From Phlebotomus papatasi (taxonomy: Eukaryota > Arthropoda > Insecta > Diptera > Psychodidae): a stretch of 64,000 nt of DNA. The stretch covers positions 83,390,627-83,454,626 of the forward strand of contig NC_077223.1 in NCBI RefSeq assembly GCF_024763615.1. Direction: 5' to 3'. The translations under genes and the position numbers were made by a program. Under the pieces are notes generated by a model. That model was not told where the DNA came from and ran no database searches. It was given only the letters and a program-made list of their open reading frames with translations. This document shows positions 37,173 to 48,687 of the stretch, in pieces; the first letter of the stretch is position 1, and each line of letters opens with the position of its first letter.

Positions 37173-39693
37173 TTTAATTTTAAATTAAATATTTCCAAAT
37201 AATCTTGACTGATAAAAAATCATAATTGTTAACCTTCGAAAATTCGATGTTGAAAATTTTTGCGGTCACAGGTATGCCTGGACAAAATATTCGCCTGGGC
37301 TACCTTCAAAACATATTTGGAAATAAAAGAAATTGTAGGAGGCATTTTCGAAATAATCCAAAAAACATGGTTTTGGTGGAGAAGGGAAGGTTAAGGGGAA
37401 AAAGGAGTAAAAATGTCTCAAGATAATATTAACTAATGAGGGGGGGGGGCGGCCACAGAAGACCGAAAGTCGATATCTCTTATCGTTTAACCTCTATCCC
37501 GGTAACAAACTTTCGGAATAATAATAATAAAATATTATATAAAAATAAACGAATTCCGATTACTCTACCAATTGGGACCGATACAACCGGTTTGGAAATT
37601 TCAAGACCTTTCCAAAAAATCATAATATATGCAAAATCACTTAAAAAATGAAACCTCCGGAATAGTTAAACTGTGAACTTCGAGAGAGATTACAGCTCAA
37701 TTTTGATCTAAAAGAATTTCTAAGGTAGAAAATAAATTTATTTTTAATTGTTACTACTCCTATACTTGCGAGATCCTTTTCTGTTTCATTTTTTTTGTTT
37801 TTGAATATGTACTCCCTTACACAGCAATATGTACTGACTTCCACACCAATTCAAGCATAAGTGTTTACAGAATTTAAACTCAGGTGTAACCTAGCTATCA
37901 GAATTACTCATTGAAAGTTATCTCGTTCCAATAAACTTCAGTCAGTCAAACTCCCAAAATGTTTATTTACCTCAATATACTAAAAGCCAAATATTTGAAA
38001 CACCTGTGTTCAGAATTCCCTGAGGAGTTTAGCACTTCAATATAGAGTTTAATACCATTTGACCTAATACCACTTTTCATTATTCCAAATAGACGGTAAA
38101 CTCCCAAAAAAAACATTGCAATTCCAAAATACTAATGATATTCTCCTCACAAAATAAAATTCAAAGAAAAAAATATTAAACTGAAGCGAGTAAGAGAGGC
38201 ATTCACCTCAATGACCAACACATCTCTCACGTTGCGGATCTAATGAATAAATCAACACTGCACTTGCTATTTTTCCTCCAACGGATTTGCTTAAAACTCC
38301 ATCACGGAAAGCTTTCCGCGGGAATACGAAATTTATGGAAATTTTTGGAAAGGATTTGGTAACGTTTTACAAATTAACCAACAAATATTTTTATGTAGAG
38401 CTATTCAATTTTTTTTCTCTTAATAATTAAAAGTGAAAACATATTGACATATAATTTCCATGCTTAATGATCAATTTAATTATTGAAAGTGATTTATTAG
38501 ATTTTCTTTATAAGAACATTGTATGCTAACATAAAACCTTATTGTAAATAAGTTTAATAAAAGTTCTTGTTTTTGTTTAGAATCGATAAAAATTCTTTTT
38601 TTTGAAAGTTTTTTTTTAATTATAATATTTGTTATATTCTAATATGCTTCATAAGTCTAAAAAATTATTTTTAATAAAACTTAATTTATTACTAATTTTT
38701 TAAAGCTTTGTTAAGTGAGTTTGAAGTTTATGACACAACTTAGCTATTAGCTTGCAATAGGAAGACTTGAAAATATTTAAGTCAAACTCTTAATCTCTTT
38801 AAAATTGAGGGTTATACGGGCTTCAGATTCAAGGCTTAGCCATATGGCTTAACTTCTCGAATTTCTTATCAATCAAGATTTTTTGGAAAATTATCACTTA
38901 AGATTGGACAACATGGGCAAGTGATCCATTAAATTTTGAAAAAGCAATAAAATTGTTTGCTATTTTGAATTTCGAGATCATCAGGAACTGGGATAAGCCT
39001 TAGGTCTGAAGCCGGTCTTAAGTTTTGTTTATTCCATTTTTTTTTGATTATTTCAACTATTGTAAAAGACAACCAAATTTTCTTCTTTTAAATAAAGTTT
39101 TGAAAAAAACAAAAAACATAAATAATCAAAATTGTGCATGCACAAAAACAAAAGGTACACCGAATTCACTTAACATTAAAAATGCTCATTATTTTAAAAA
39201 TCAAAAAGATCTTTATGTATGAAATTTCTATTTCAGGTTATTATTATAACAAAAGAATTACAACATTTCCAAATTAAATATGATTTTAAGGTCTATACAA
39301 ATCAACTTCTGACACGGGTTTCAGACTTTAAGTTTAGCCTTTAAGTCTTAACTTTTAGGTATCAACGTCTAGGTTTTAGGTTTTAAGAAAATTTTGATTT
39401 AAGATTATATTAAAGGCAAATGATTTATTGGATTTGGAAAATCATCAAAATAGCATATTATTTAAAATTTCAAGACTTTGGGGAAGTGGACTAAACCTCT
39501 AGTGTGAAGAGATCTTTAAATTTAATAACCCTACCAGAAAATGTAAGAAAAAATAAAAATTTTAAGAATTTTTCTCTCCCTTTGAAGCACCTTTGAAAAA
39601 AAAAACATAATTTAAAAAAAGTGATATTACCATTTCGTAATATTTCTGTGAACTTTAGCTTTCTTTTAATGGTGCTTATGGGAAATTAATCCT

Positions 39694-40215
39694 TTAACCC
39701 TTTAAGGACGATTGGAACACCGGTGTCCCATAAAGAAAATAATTTTTCCTGACAACTTAAAGTTATTTTTTTCTTATGTTTGTACGTAATTGTTAAGTAG
39801 AAGGATGAAAGAATCTAGGATATTTTTTGCAAGTCGCTAGCTATTTGCTAAATAGTAAATTTTTAAGCTTAAAAATGACAAATTTTTAAATTGTCATAAT
39901 GAAAATTAATTTTATTTATTTTTTATATTTCCAATTTTTTTTTATGCAAAACCGTTTTGGAAAAAGGAACTACAATACTCAAAAATAATATTTTTCATTA
40001 AAGTGAAAATTATCATTCATTGGTATTGTCAAAAAAATTACTTAAATTTTTGGGCTATTTTTGTTCCTATCGCTCATAGAGTTAAAAAATTCACCGAATC
40101 AAACTCTGTTGGATTTTCTAAGGCTAGATGTAAGACTTTTAACTGATTTTGTATCGGTTTCATTTTTATTGCAGATTTTCGGTCCGCGAAAACTGTCTCT
40201 TCGTTAAAGGGTTAA
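39694..40215. mobile_element. piggyBac-like MITE A, copy 3
   Basis: 522 bp from TTAACCCTTTAAGGACGATT to TTCGTTAAAGGGTTAA, flanked by TTAA. Uninterrupted copy of the 19890 element. Confidence 0.85.
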
Positions 40216-40229
40216 GTCGTAAGTGTGTC

Positions 40230-40410
40230 TAGGACACGGTGACAGCCAAAATCCCGAATTTTCATATGCAGGATAATGTGTAGAATAATTTCCTTAGACA
40301 CAGAAGATTTCCCATTGCCTCTAGCAAGCGGGGGTACAATCGTGGGAGTAGCTATGCCACTTTTAAGAATCCGGGATTTTGGCGTTCGGGATTTTGACCG
40401 GGACCTTCTA
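40230..40410. repeat. Foldback with CGGGATTTTG words
   Basis: Inverted ends TAGGACACGG and CCTTCTA. The left arm has CCAAAATCCCGAA; the right arm has CGGGATTTTGGCGTT then CGGGATTTTGAC, 15 bp apart. Its right half is homologous to the DNA just before the minisatellite at 51914. Confidence 0.6.
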
Positions 40411-40461
40411 GGACATTAGGGAACCCTAATTTAAATATGGTTAGTACAATTTTTAAATGCA

Positions 40462-40686
40462 TAGGGGACGATTCAACCTTCGGATTTCGGACTATTCAAG
40501 CTTCGAACAATTCTTTTTTTAACGTGTTTTAAATTACTTTTACCCATTATAATATTATAATTAGCTGATCCAATGAATGCCTCAAATTTCCAGAAAATAA
40601 CTATGGATGAAACCCATTATTAGGAACATAGAAAAAAATGCGTTGTCCGAAACTTGAGTCGTCCGAAGGCAGCGTGCTTTCCCCTA
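40462..40686. repeat. TAGGG foldback, TTCGGAC word (uninterrupted copy)
   Basis: 225 bp. GTCCGAA words are 16 bp apart in the right arm. Homologous to the split element at 2682-3543, whose insertion point corresponds to AACTATGGATG here. Confidence 0.8.
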
Positions 40687-41160
40687 CATATCTTTGATCT
40701 GTCCCGCTCCCTCCTATATAGCTTTTACGAAACATAGAAATCACCAATTTTCTATTATTGTATCCTATATTAATCTGTTTCCACCTTAAACGTAGAAAAC
40801 TTTTAGCTGAATATTCAATTAATGTTTTCGATGTGATTGTAGCTTGAAAATAATTTTGGGTGACGGGATTCGACTTTTAATAAATTTTGCTGGCAGGTGA
40901 CGTAAGAAAATTTTAAATAAAATTTATTTTTATCGCTCATCTTTGACTTTTTCAGCTTCCAGATGTTGAGCCAATATTCAACTGCTGAATGGAAAATTAG
41001 CCAGAGATCGATATGCGAATTTTCTGTGACTTTTCTCGAGGGATTTTGCATAAAGACGTCAATATTGGCAGCTGCTAGAGCCCCACAGAGATCTCCCTGG
41101 ACAGCAAATTGTTGTCCGGAGGTGCAATAAAAAAAAGATTGCAAAGAAGAGACAACTCAC

Positions 41161-41640
41161 CTTTAAGCGAAAAAATAAATTAATTGTAGCACACAGAAAG
41201 TCTCTTGTGCGTTGTCCAGGTGAGAGGAACAGAGACGGAGAGTGGTTGAGTAATCCGCCTTGAGATTGTGCCGTTTCTGCGCTTTTTTTGTCCTCCTCGC
41301 ACTTCACTTCAGAGAGACGCACTTTTGTGGGGGGCGCTCTCCAGATGTCTGTTGGAGCCACTCTTGTCGGAAGGAGTTAAAAACAAGGGTAAAAGTCACT
41401 TGGTCTGGGTGCAAAATCACTAAACTATCGCCCTAAAATCCACATGATTGGGCAGAAGATGGCAAAAAGGGGCTTTTTTTGGCTGGAAATATGGAATGAG
41501 AAAAAGCACCAGATGCTCCACATTCACCACACTCTTGAGCTGGCTCTTTTCTGGCCCTCAAACACCACTCTACACTGATTTTTTTGTGGCACTGGACACT
41601 TTTGGTTGATTGAACAATTTCACAAACTTTTCATTGTCCA
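41161..41640 (-). other. Probable 5' UTR exon of the TMEM184 gene
   Basis: On the minus strand a strong donor (AAAG|GTGAGT) sits at 41161/41160. The TMEM184 start codon at 31633 is preceded by a good acceptor (tttgctttag) only one base upstream, so a non-coding first exon is needed. This donor, in a GC-richer stretch just before the divergent Syx8 gene, is the best candidate and would make intron 1 about 9.5 kb. The upstream limit is a guess. Open frames here on the minus strand have no recognisable similarity. Confidence 0.5.
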
Positions 41641-41649
41641 CACTCTTCG

Positions 41650-42162
41650 ACTGTCTTGATCAATTTCTCACGACGAAAATTCCCGTGGAAAAAAGATGTC
41701 TGACATTCGCAATTTTCTCAATCCAACTGACAATTTTCAGCGATTGCAACGTTTTTGTGGCGAACACAAGATATTCCCCACTTTGGTGAAATTTGAAGCG
41801 CGCCTTTTTGGAATTTGGAATTTATTTAATTTTTTTATCATCAAATTTAGCTTTTTCTTTAGAATCAGGATCTTCAAGGTATGTATATAAAAAATCTCTC
41901 TCTTTATTATCCTCTAAAAAGTCCTGGAGAGACGAGGAAACGCTCTTTTTTCTAATAAATCCGAAAACACCCGATCACTTCCGACAAAAATTCTCCATGG
42001 GAATTCCATCGGATTTTTCCTCAAAACACTTGTGAATGGCGTTTTGCCCTTTGTGATCAGAAATCTTGAGAAAAACTGCCCCAAATCTCTGAATTCCTGC
42101 ACTTACAGGCCTGAAATAGATGAGCTGAATCCTAATTGAACTACAAGTACTCTCAACAAGCA
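41650..42162. promoter_or_regulatory. Divergent promoter/5' UTR region between TMEM184 and Syx8
   Basis: The two genes are head-to-head, so this GC-richer stretch should hold both promoters. No TATA box stands out. A possible Syx8 5' UTR intron runs from the donor at 41879 (tcaag|gtatgt) to the acceptor ending at 42108 (gcacttacag), leaving 54 bases of leader before the ATG. A 64-residue frame starting at 41696 is unrecognised and probably non-coding leader. Confidence 0.4.
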
Positions 42163-42942
42163 ATGTCTCTCATTGATGTGGATTCTTGGTGAGAAAACAG
42201 AAAGATGATTCACTATCTTATCAATTAAAAATAGCCTTCAATTGATTTAATTGTCTTCTCTCTGGGCAGGATTACGGAATATGAGGCCTGTGAACGTCTC
42301 AGTCGCGAAATCCAGTCGCAGATTGTGCTGCGGAACCGAGAAAAGAGGCTTTCAGATGAGTATTCGAAGCTCTCCGGGAATGTCCGGATGCGCCTTAAGC
42401 AATTCTCCAATGAGCTGGGATCTTTGGATACAAAGTTAGAACAAGCACGGCGCTTGGGTAATCTAACCACTGAGGAAGCCGAGCGGAGGCAGCGACAGCT
42501 GGAGATGCTTCAATCAAAGCTGATTCAACTTCAAAGTCAATTTTCGAGCACTGGAGATACTTCCCGGAGCGCTCTCCTTGAACCTGGCACATCCAGGTTG
42601 TGGGACGATGAGGAGGATGATCAGCTTCTGGATACCAATACGTACTCAGCTACGGATTTCCGGCAGCAGCAGGCTCAAATTCTTGAGAATCAAAACCAGG
42701 GACTGGAAGCTCTTTCGAGGGTCATTTCTCGGCAGAAGGACCTCGCCATCCGGATTGGGGACGAAGTAGAGGGTCAGAATGAGATCATCGACGATATTGC
42801 CGATCAACTGGAGCACACGGATTCCCGAATCCACAATGAAACCCGAAGAATTGAAGTTGTCAGCGCCAAAGATCGCACCTGGCCTTACTGGACCATCATC
42901 ATCAGCCTGTTCGTGGCCATCATAATTGTGGCTATCATTTAG
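42163..42942 (+). CDS. Syx8: Syntaxin-8, Qc-SNARE of the endosomal system
   Basis: Two exons, 42163-42188 and 42270-42942, are separated by an 81-bp intron (TG|gtgaga ... gggcag|G, completing Trp9). They encode 232 residues, the usual length of syntaxin-8. The protein starts MSLIDVDSWITEYEACERL. A helical N-terminal region is followed by an acidic linker (WDDEEDDQ) and a Qc SNARE motif at about 142-202, with the zero-layer glutamine at about residue 178 in GQNEIIDDIADQLEHTDS. The C-terminal tail anchor is at 212-232, beginning TWPYWTIIISLF and ending at the last residue, as in tail-anchored SNAREs. In other animals the protein pairs with syntaxin-7, Vti1b and VAMP8 in late-endosome fusion. 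It is divergent from TMEM184 and convergent with UQCR-C2. A poly(A) signal lies 24 bases after the stop. Confidence 0.97.
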
Positions 42943-42965
42943 CAAAACACCCATTCGTTTCTAAC

Positions 42966-42977
42966 AATAAATTTATT
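42966..42977. terminator. Palindromic AATAAATTTATT, poly(A) signal readable on both strands
   Basis: The 12-bp perfect palindrome gives AATAAA on the plus strand 24 bases after the Syx8 stop. It also gives AATAAA on the minus strand about 80 bases after the UQCR-C2 stop. UQCR-C2 has a second, closer minus-strand AATAAA at 43036-43031, so it need not depend on the palindrome. Confidence 0.7.
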
Positions 42978-43058
42978 AACTATCCCCCACAGCTCGGCTT
43001 CTTCTCTCAATCAATTGTTAAATAGTTTTTTTTATTTGCAAGCGACAGAAAAAGCAAA

Positions 43059-46000
43059 TTACAATTCATGAACATGGGGCACAGTTGCCAGATTGCCGAC
43101 GGCTCCCAGGGCCAATTTTCCAGACGCCACCCTCTTGGCCACCTGAAAAAAACCAGAAATTATCAACCTATTTCCAAGAGCTTCCAGCTTTTTTTGGGGA
43201 AAATTTTGTTAAAAAATACATTGTATAAATTAGGTAAAGAAAATATATCAATAAATTTGCAAAATAATAATCTATTCTATTGTATGAAAAATAAATTTGG
43301 AAAAAGAATAAAAAGACTTTTTATTAAAGTTTATAACAGTTTGAAAGTTCATAATAGGGGAAGTGGGGCACTTTTGAAGTAGGGTTTTTTTTCCTTTTTT
43401 AAGGGGTTACGTGAATCAAAGTGAGAAAAATCAGCATATTCAGCATATGCAACAGAATATTATATCATGTCAAAAGGGAACATTTTGACGTGATTTACTT
43501 CAAAATGCTCTATTTTGACGAAATTTTCTCAAAATTTATATAGGTCTTTAGATAGCCTTCATGAGTTTCCCTAAATTGTCCAAATTTTCAATGGAAACAA
43601 CCAAAGAATTCGATACTTCTGAGTCAAAATAATAAAAGTGGCACTGATAAACTGTAAATTAACTCGAGAAAATGTTGATAAAATGATTTGAAGGCTGAGA
43701 TATTGAGATTAGGGTAAATTAAGCTAATTCAAAACCTGCTTCAAATGGAAATCTTTTGCTACTCCAAATAGAAACGTCACTGTTTACATGATAAATACAG
43801 TACAAAATTATTATATTTATATATTTTCTATACTTCAGTTTCATTATTTAGTTAATTTTGCTCCAAATAAAGCGAAAATCCATTCATATTCATAAATTTT
43901 AATTTGTTAATTTCTCGGAAAAATTAAAAGTGAACCTTTTCACCATCGAATTTTTGATCGATCGACCATATTTTCCAATGAAAAACACAGGTTACTGTTG
44001 TTTATTCGTTTTGTTTAACATTTATGTCTTATTTGTGGCTAATTTTAATTAATTTTAATTTTTATTGATAACGGTACGTGAAGTTTTCAAGTGAAATAAT
44101 CACCTATTTCGTGAACAAAATGGGTTCTTCTGAAGTGTCTGCAAATGGTTCAATAGGAAACACCGCAAATATGATTTTTTTTGGAGAGATTTTCTTATTG
44201 TTTTAGATGGGTAAGGAGAAAAGACCAGGAATAAAAACAAATCCTGCACTTAATTGCAACTCAACAAGGTTTTGGAAGCCTTTCGTCGCGGTTTCACTTC
44301 CACTGTTTGTCTCCAATTAGAAACTTTCCCTTGTCTCCATTTGGATTAATTTGTTTCCAATAGAAGTATTTTACGCTCCTGTATTTTTCTTGTATTTAAG
44401 AAGTTTTCAAATTATATCTAAAGAATTTTCACTAAACAGTAACATTATAGAAGAGTCAAGGAGCAAATTTATGTAATTCTCTTCAGAAAAATATGAACTT
44501 AATGGTTTTGAATTAGGACATTTACCCTATTCCTGTCATATTCGTAAGAATATTTTTGAGAAAATGTTTCGAAAATCCTTCGGGATAGAGGAAAATGTTC
44601 TTTGACACAGTTATAATCTTGGTTAATTTCCCGCATAAGAAAATGTGCTAATTGCAATGTTAACAGGTGTTCGTAACAGGAGCTTCTGAAAAAAATATAC
44701 GTTGTTTAACTTTTTTTGCCCCACATTCCCCTAATGAAAAAATTACTGTAATTACGTCAACTTTTTGTCAATTTTTTGCTTTTTTTACAATATAATTTTC
44801 TAAAATTAATTAAGCTAAAAATCGTTGAAATGCTTTGAGTGAAAGTGGCAATAAAAAATGTTTATTGACTTTGCCTTTCTGCAAAATGAAATTTTAACTA
44901 TACCGAATTGAAGCTTAAAAAATTATGAAGGCAATTAAGCTCCGCAGTCTTAAAAGGGTTCCAGACAGAAGGTTTATGGTGATATTCCAATAAAAAATTA
45001 AAAGGGGAAATGGGAGAAATCTTTCTTCTGAACATTTTTTAGAACTGGTAACTGCTCTCTTGTGCTTTTGCATTATCGACTTTGTTTTTGGTCCAGTCTC
45101 GACTGTTTTCCCCAGTCCTCGTCGTGTTCTAAAACCACTAAATAGTCGAGACAGGAACCAACAGAAAGCAAAGTCGATAGTGCAGAAACACTTAGGAACA
45201 GTAATGTGCTAAAAAAAATGTTCAGGAGGAAGATTCCCTCTTTTCATTTTTTATTGGAATGACACAATTAGGACACTCACAGTTCGCCAAAATTTTTTTC
45301 ACTTCATTAATTGAAATCAGGGGCATGACGTTTCCTATGTTTTCAATATGTTTTTAGCGTACCGAAAAAACTTTGGAGATTATTCGGTGTTTTCTGTCAT
45401 TTTGGAATGAATTGGCAAAAAAAAAAAAACAAATACAAAATAAAAGTCAATTTAATATGCAATGGGCAACCGAAAACCCCAAATTGTCAACCTACGTACT
45501 TTCGGAGATATCTCGTGAAATGTGTACGAAAATAGGAAAAAAATTGCACTAAAACTGGTCCCATTTTGCAGAGCTAATGTCACGCCCCCGATTGAAATCG
45601 TCTTGGAAAATCATCAAAAACATGCCCCAAACGTCATTTTACTCCATTTATAATTCACTCATATTTGTTTTAAATTAAGTGGATCTTTGAATTCTTTGCG
45701 GATTCCCGTAAGATGTGCTTTCGGGGATCATTAACCTTCAATGTCCTCCAATTGTCTCATTTTCTTTTAAATAAAACTCCCAAAAACTCATATTATTATC
45801 AATGGAAAGGGATCCAACGATTTTCATTCAACACTTTCTTAAATGTTTTAGGACTTTCTTAGACGGATAGCCAAAAACTTTGAACCCTCTACTTTATAAT
45901 AGATTGTCAAGGTCAAAAGTTAAACAGCTCTAGGGAGCGTATTTATCGACCGATTTTGGTATTTTTGACGTCGTTGGAAAGGTCTTGGACTCCCTGACAA

Positions 46001-48687
46001 ACCTGAATCGGTTTCAAGCATTTTTTCCGGTTGTGAACCGATTTTTAATCAGTAATTTTTTTGGCAATATTACGCAATGGTGGCAGATACTCAAATTCAA
46101 ATGTTTCTTGAGGTGCTCTAACTCGTAAAAAAATACAAGCCAAGCAACTGCAAAGTGCATTGGACTTGAATTGAATTTTTAAATATTCAAATTTTCAAAT
46201 ATTCCAAAAATAGGGCTCAAAATTTCATTATTTTTTTTTTAATTTTACATAATCCTTCCACGAATCCCTTGAACGTTGTAAGTTTAAGAAGGTTCATGAA
46301 GGCTATCTATAATAAAAAGTTCAAGCCTGAGTCTCTTTTATTTTAGAAAATAGTGAATATTGAAATATTCGTTTTGACAAATTTTGCCCCAGTCTCCCCT
46401 ATTTCCTTATAATATTTTTCATTGGAATAGCACCCTAAAAATCTTTCATCGGCTTTTAAAAAAAATAATAACTAAGAAAAAGTATTTTAAAGTAGGGTAT
46501 AATGAGGTAATTTGGAACCATTTAAAATTTGGGACATTTGAGATTTTCTCACTGTTTTAGAGATTCAAAAATGAATAAATCTTTTCCTTTTCTTCTTAAT
46601 CATCTTTTTCTTCTATTTTGCGGTCTCTGTTTTCTCTTTGCTCATCTGAAACAGTGAGAAAATCTCAAGTGTCCCAAATTGTAAATGGTTCCAAATTAAC
46701 TCATTTTACCCTAATCTGAATACAGGAAAAAATAGTAACAGGTACACTGAGAAAAAAAGAGGGTGCGATTAAGTTTTTTTCCTCATAACTTTAACACTTA
46801 GTAGATGTAAAAATATATCAAAACTTTTTTTATGTTAATTTTACACCTTTTCAAGGGTAAAATTAACATGAAAAAGGGTAACTTTAACCCTCAATACACC
46901 TAAAAAGGGTAATATTTACACCGATTTTTGATCAATACTGCAGGGTAAAATTACCATTTCCGGAATGTTATTTTAACTTTTTCGGATTTTTCTCAGTGTA
47001 GCACAGTGGGGCGCATTTTTAAAATACAGGGAGTTCCGCCTTAAATGAAAATGGATTGAAAGAAATTTGATATGAATTGCCTACTATTGGGAGCTCATTT
47101 ATAAATTATTTTCTGGAAATAGGAATGAATGTCACAGCTATAGAATCACATTTTCGAAAAAGCTCTCCTGCGATTCGAACACAATTTGTCATGAACTTTT
47201 TCGGATTTCTCTCAGTGTACTTACAGCATTGACATCTGACGCGGAAACTCCATCAATTTCAGCAGCAATTTGAGCTGGTGATAGAACACTTCCACAAAGA
47301 GCAGCCTGAGCCCCAAGATCCTGGGCCAGATTCTCCCCATTCTCCACAAAATACAAGAAATCATTCCTAAACTGCGTCTTCCCGCGAGCAATATCCTCTC
47401 CTGACAGGCTTCCGCTGCGCAGAGTCTTCACTGCAGCCTCCACGGCTTTTCCGGCATCCCTGGCCTCGGTGGACAGCACAAAGCCAAAGAGCCCATCATC
47501 GCTGTAGCTGGCATTGAAGGCCCCAAAGCCGAGGGGTCTGTCGCCAACGACTGCTGAAACTGCCTTCCCTACGACTCCATTGACATTTCCACGCCTTGTC
47601 CAGGCTCCAACTCCTGCCGCGTACTGGAGCACATGGAGGGCCAGGCATTCTTTGGCATTGGCCCATCCAGCTCCCTGGGTAGCAATGGCCACGTGAGCCA
47701 AGTTCCCGCCGCGATCGAGTCTAGCTTCATTGCCTCCCACAAAGGAGGAAGCATTGTCCTTACCAGCTCCGGAATCCAGAGGAAGATTCTGGGCATAACC
47801 AACCAGGAGATTGTGATCAACTCCAACGCCCACCACGGCTGTCCTGTTGGTGGTGTAGTTGGAAGCTACGTAGTGCTGCAGAGTCTCTGGAGAAATCTTT
47901 CCGATCTGATGCTTGGGGCAGAAGATGGAATTACCCAGGGCATTGCGATAGGCAGCACGGTGGAGAAGATCCACAGCTCGGACGGGATGCGAGATCCGTG
48001 CCAAATCCTCGCGCATGCGTGGCACGAGCTCCTCCAGTTCCCAAGGCTTGAACACCTGGCCCGTTGCTACGTCCTGAAGGAACTTCAGACCCACGTCCAG
48101 ATGATTAGGCGTCACCTCGAGGGTGTAGGCAACCAATTCACGGTCACTGGCCACGCTCAAGCTTCCACCAATCTGCTGGATATTGCGAGTAATGGCAAAA
48201 GTTGTGGAGCCTTTGGTGGTCAATCCGGCAGCTGCACGGAGAACATGGGATGTTCCCAGGTTGTCGTAGGTCTCATTGCGGGATCCAGCTCTGGAAAAAT
48301 ACGTGAAATAGAGCTTTTTGGCTTTTTTTCAACCGGTTTTCGAGTTACCGGACAAGGATGGACACCCTTGAGATGGGAGTTGCTGCCTCTGCTGAAGCCA
48401 CCACGAGCTTATTGGGCAGAGTCGTTGTCTGCACATCGCTGGTGCCTCTGGCAGGCTTTGAAGCAGCCTGAGCGGCATATCCGCGAATCTGGAAGAGATT
48501 TTCCGGAAAGAAACCCCCATTAAACCTATCACATGTCACCGAAAAAAACCTTTCACTTCCCGATTTTGCTTTACGTAACGCTGTCTTTCACTTCACCCCC
48601 AAATCCCCAACTCCCTAGACAATTTCTCCAAAAAATACTTACGGCAACTGATCGGAAGAGAGGTGCTTTCGAGGCTGAACTAGCCAT
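43059..48687 (-). CDS. UQCR-C2: Cytochrome b-c1 complex subunit 2 (core protein 2), mitochondrial
   Basis: Four exons on the minus strand are 48687-48643, 48488-48349, 48290-47225 and 43142-43059. They join in frame to 444 residues (fly and mammalian homologues are about 440-453). The product is a matrix-facing core subunit of respiratory complex III. It belongs to the M16 (mitochondrial processing peptidase) fold, with two related halves. Residues 1 to about 30 (MASSASKAPLFRSVA...RGYAAQAASK) look like a mitochondrial presequence. The zinc-protease HxxEH site is degenerate: His77-Val-Leu-Arg80-Ala81, so Glu and the second His are missing, as expected for core 2. The last exon supplies the 27-residue C-terminus beginning VAKRVASGKLALGAVG. 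Intron 2 is only 58 bp and intron 3 is 4.1 kb of repeats. The exon-3 donor touches a transposon end (see findings). Head-to-head with Tom1, tail-to-tail with Syx8. Confidence 0.97.
43355..44733. mobile_element. 1.4-kb TAGGG foldback in UQCR-C2 intron 3
   Basis: Ends TAGGGGAAGTGGGGCACTTT and GCCCCACATTCCCCTA, with TA at both edges. The interior is AT-rich with no coding frame. Confidence 0.7.
44984..45260. repeat. ATTCCAAT foldback, 277 bp
   Basis: Ends ATTCCAATAAAAAATTAAAA and TTTTCATTTTTTATTGGAAT. The arms extend through CTTCTGAACATTTTTT to ATCGACTTTG / CAAAGTCGAT near the loop. Confidence 0.8.
45318..45600. repeat. hAT-type MITE, 283 bp
   Basis: Ends CAGGGGCATGACGTT and AATGTCACGCCCCCG. 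A perfect 8-bp duplication ATTGAAAT lies at 45310-45317 and 45601-45608. Confidence 0.75.
46493..46713. repeat. TAGGG foldback, AATTTGG word
   Basis: 221 bp. AATTTGGAACC and AATTTGGGACA are 17 bp apart in the left arm; the complementary TTCCAAATT/TCCCAAATT lie 17 bp apart in the right. The arms extend through GATTTTCTCACTGTTT. Confidence 0.9.
46743..47000. repeat. TA-flanked CACTGAG foldback
   Basis: 258 bp. TA-CACTGAGAAAAA and TTTTTCTCAGTG-TA are inverted ends, fitting a Tc1/mariner-like MITE by the TA duplication. Confidence 0.7.
47194..47219. repeat. Solo CACTGAG arm at the UQCR-C2 exon-3 donor
   Basis: AACTTTTTCGGATT-TCTCAGTGTA repeats the right end of the 46743-47000 element with one changed base. 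Its TA coincides with donor positions +6/+7 of the exon ending at 47225. Confidence 0.75.

Larger units (their letters stand above)
31635..41160 (-). other. Putative TMEM184 intron 1 (9.5 kb)
   Basis: Contents besides listed elements: CTTCAGAC-type repeats at about 33607-33840, 38817-39015 and 39307-39515, with weaker matches near 36661 and 36839. The empty-site-related TAAGCCGTCTCTCGA repeat is split at 33943-34190. Stretches 31640-32370, 35160-36950, 37180-38810 and 40700-41160 contain no recognised element or gene. Confidence 0.55.
43143..47224 (-). other. UQCR-C2 intron 3, filled with foldback elements
   Basis: The 4.1-kb intron holds a 1.4-kb TAGGG foldback (43355-44733), a 277-bp ATTCCAAT foldback (44984-45260), a hAT-type MITE (45318-45600), a CGGTT-type repeat at about 45895-46070, the right end of another TAGGG element (terminus at 46401), a 221-bp TAGGG foldback (46493-46713), a TA-flanked CACTGAG element (46743-47000) and a solo arm of the same family (47194-47219). 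I see no coding sequence. Confidence 0.8.

Noticed and set aside
41696..41890. 64-codon frame upstream of Syx8
   Set aside because: No recognised similarity; better explained as 5' leader or promoter sequence.
42646..42954. 102-codon open frame on the minus strand
   Set aside because: Antisense shadow of the Syx8 SNARE exon.
47633..48523. 296-codon open frame on the plus strand
   Set aside because: It is antisense to UQCR-C2 exons 2 and 3, whose protein is clearly conserved; no similarity of its own.
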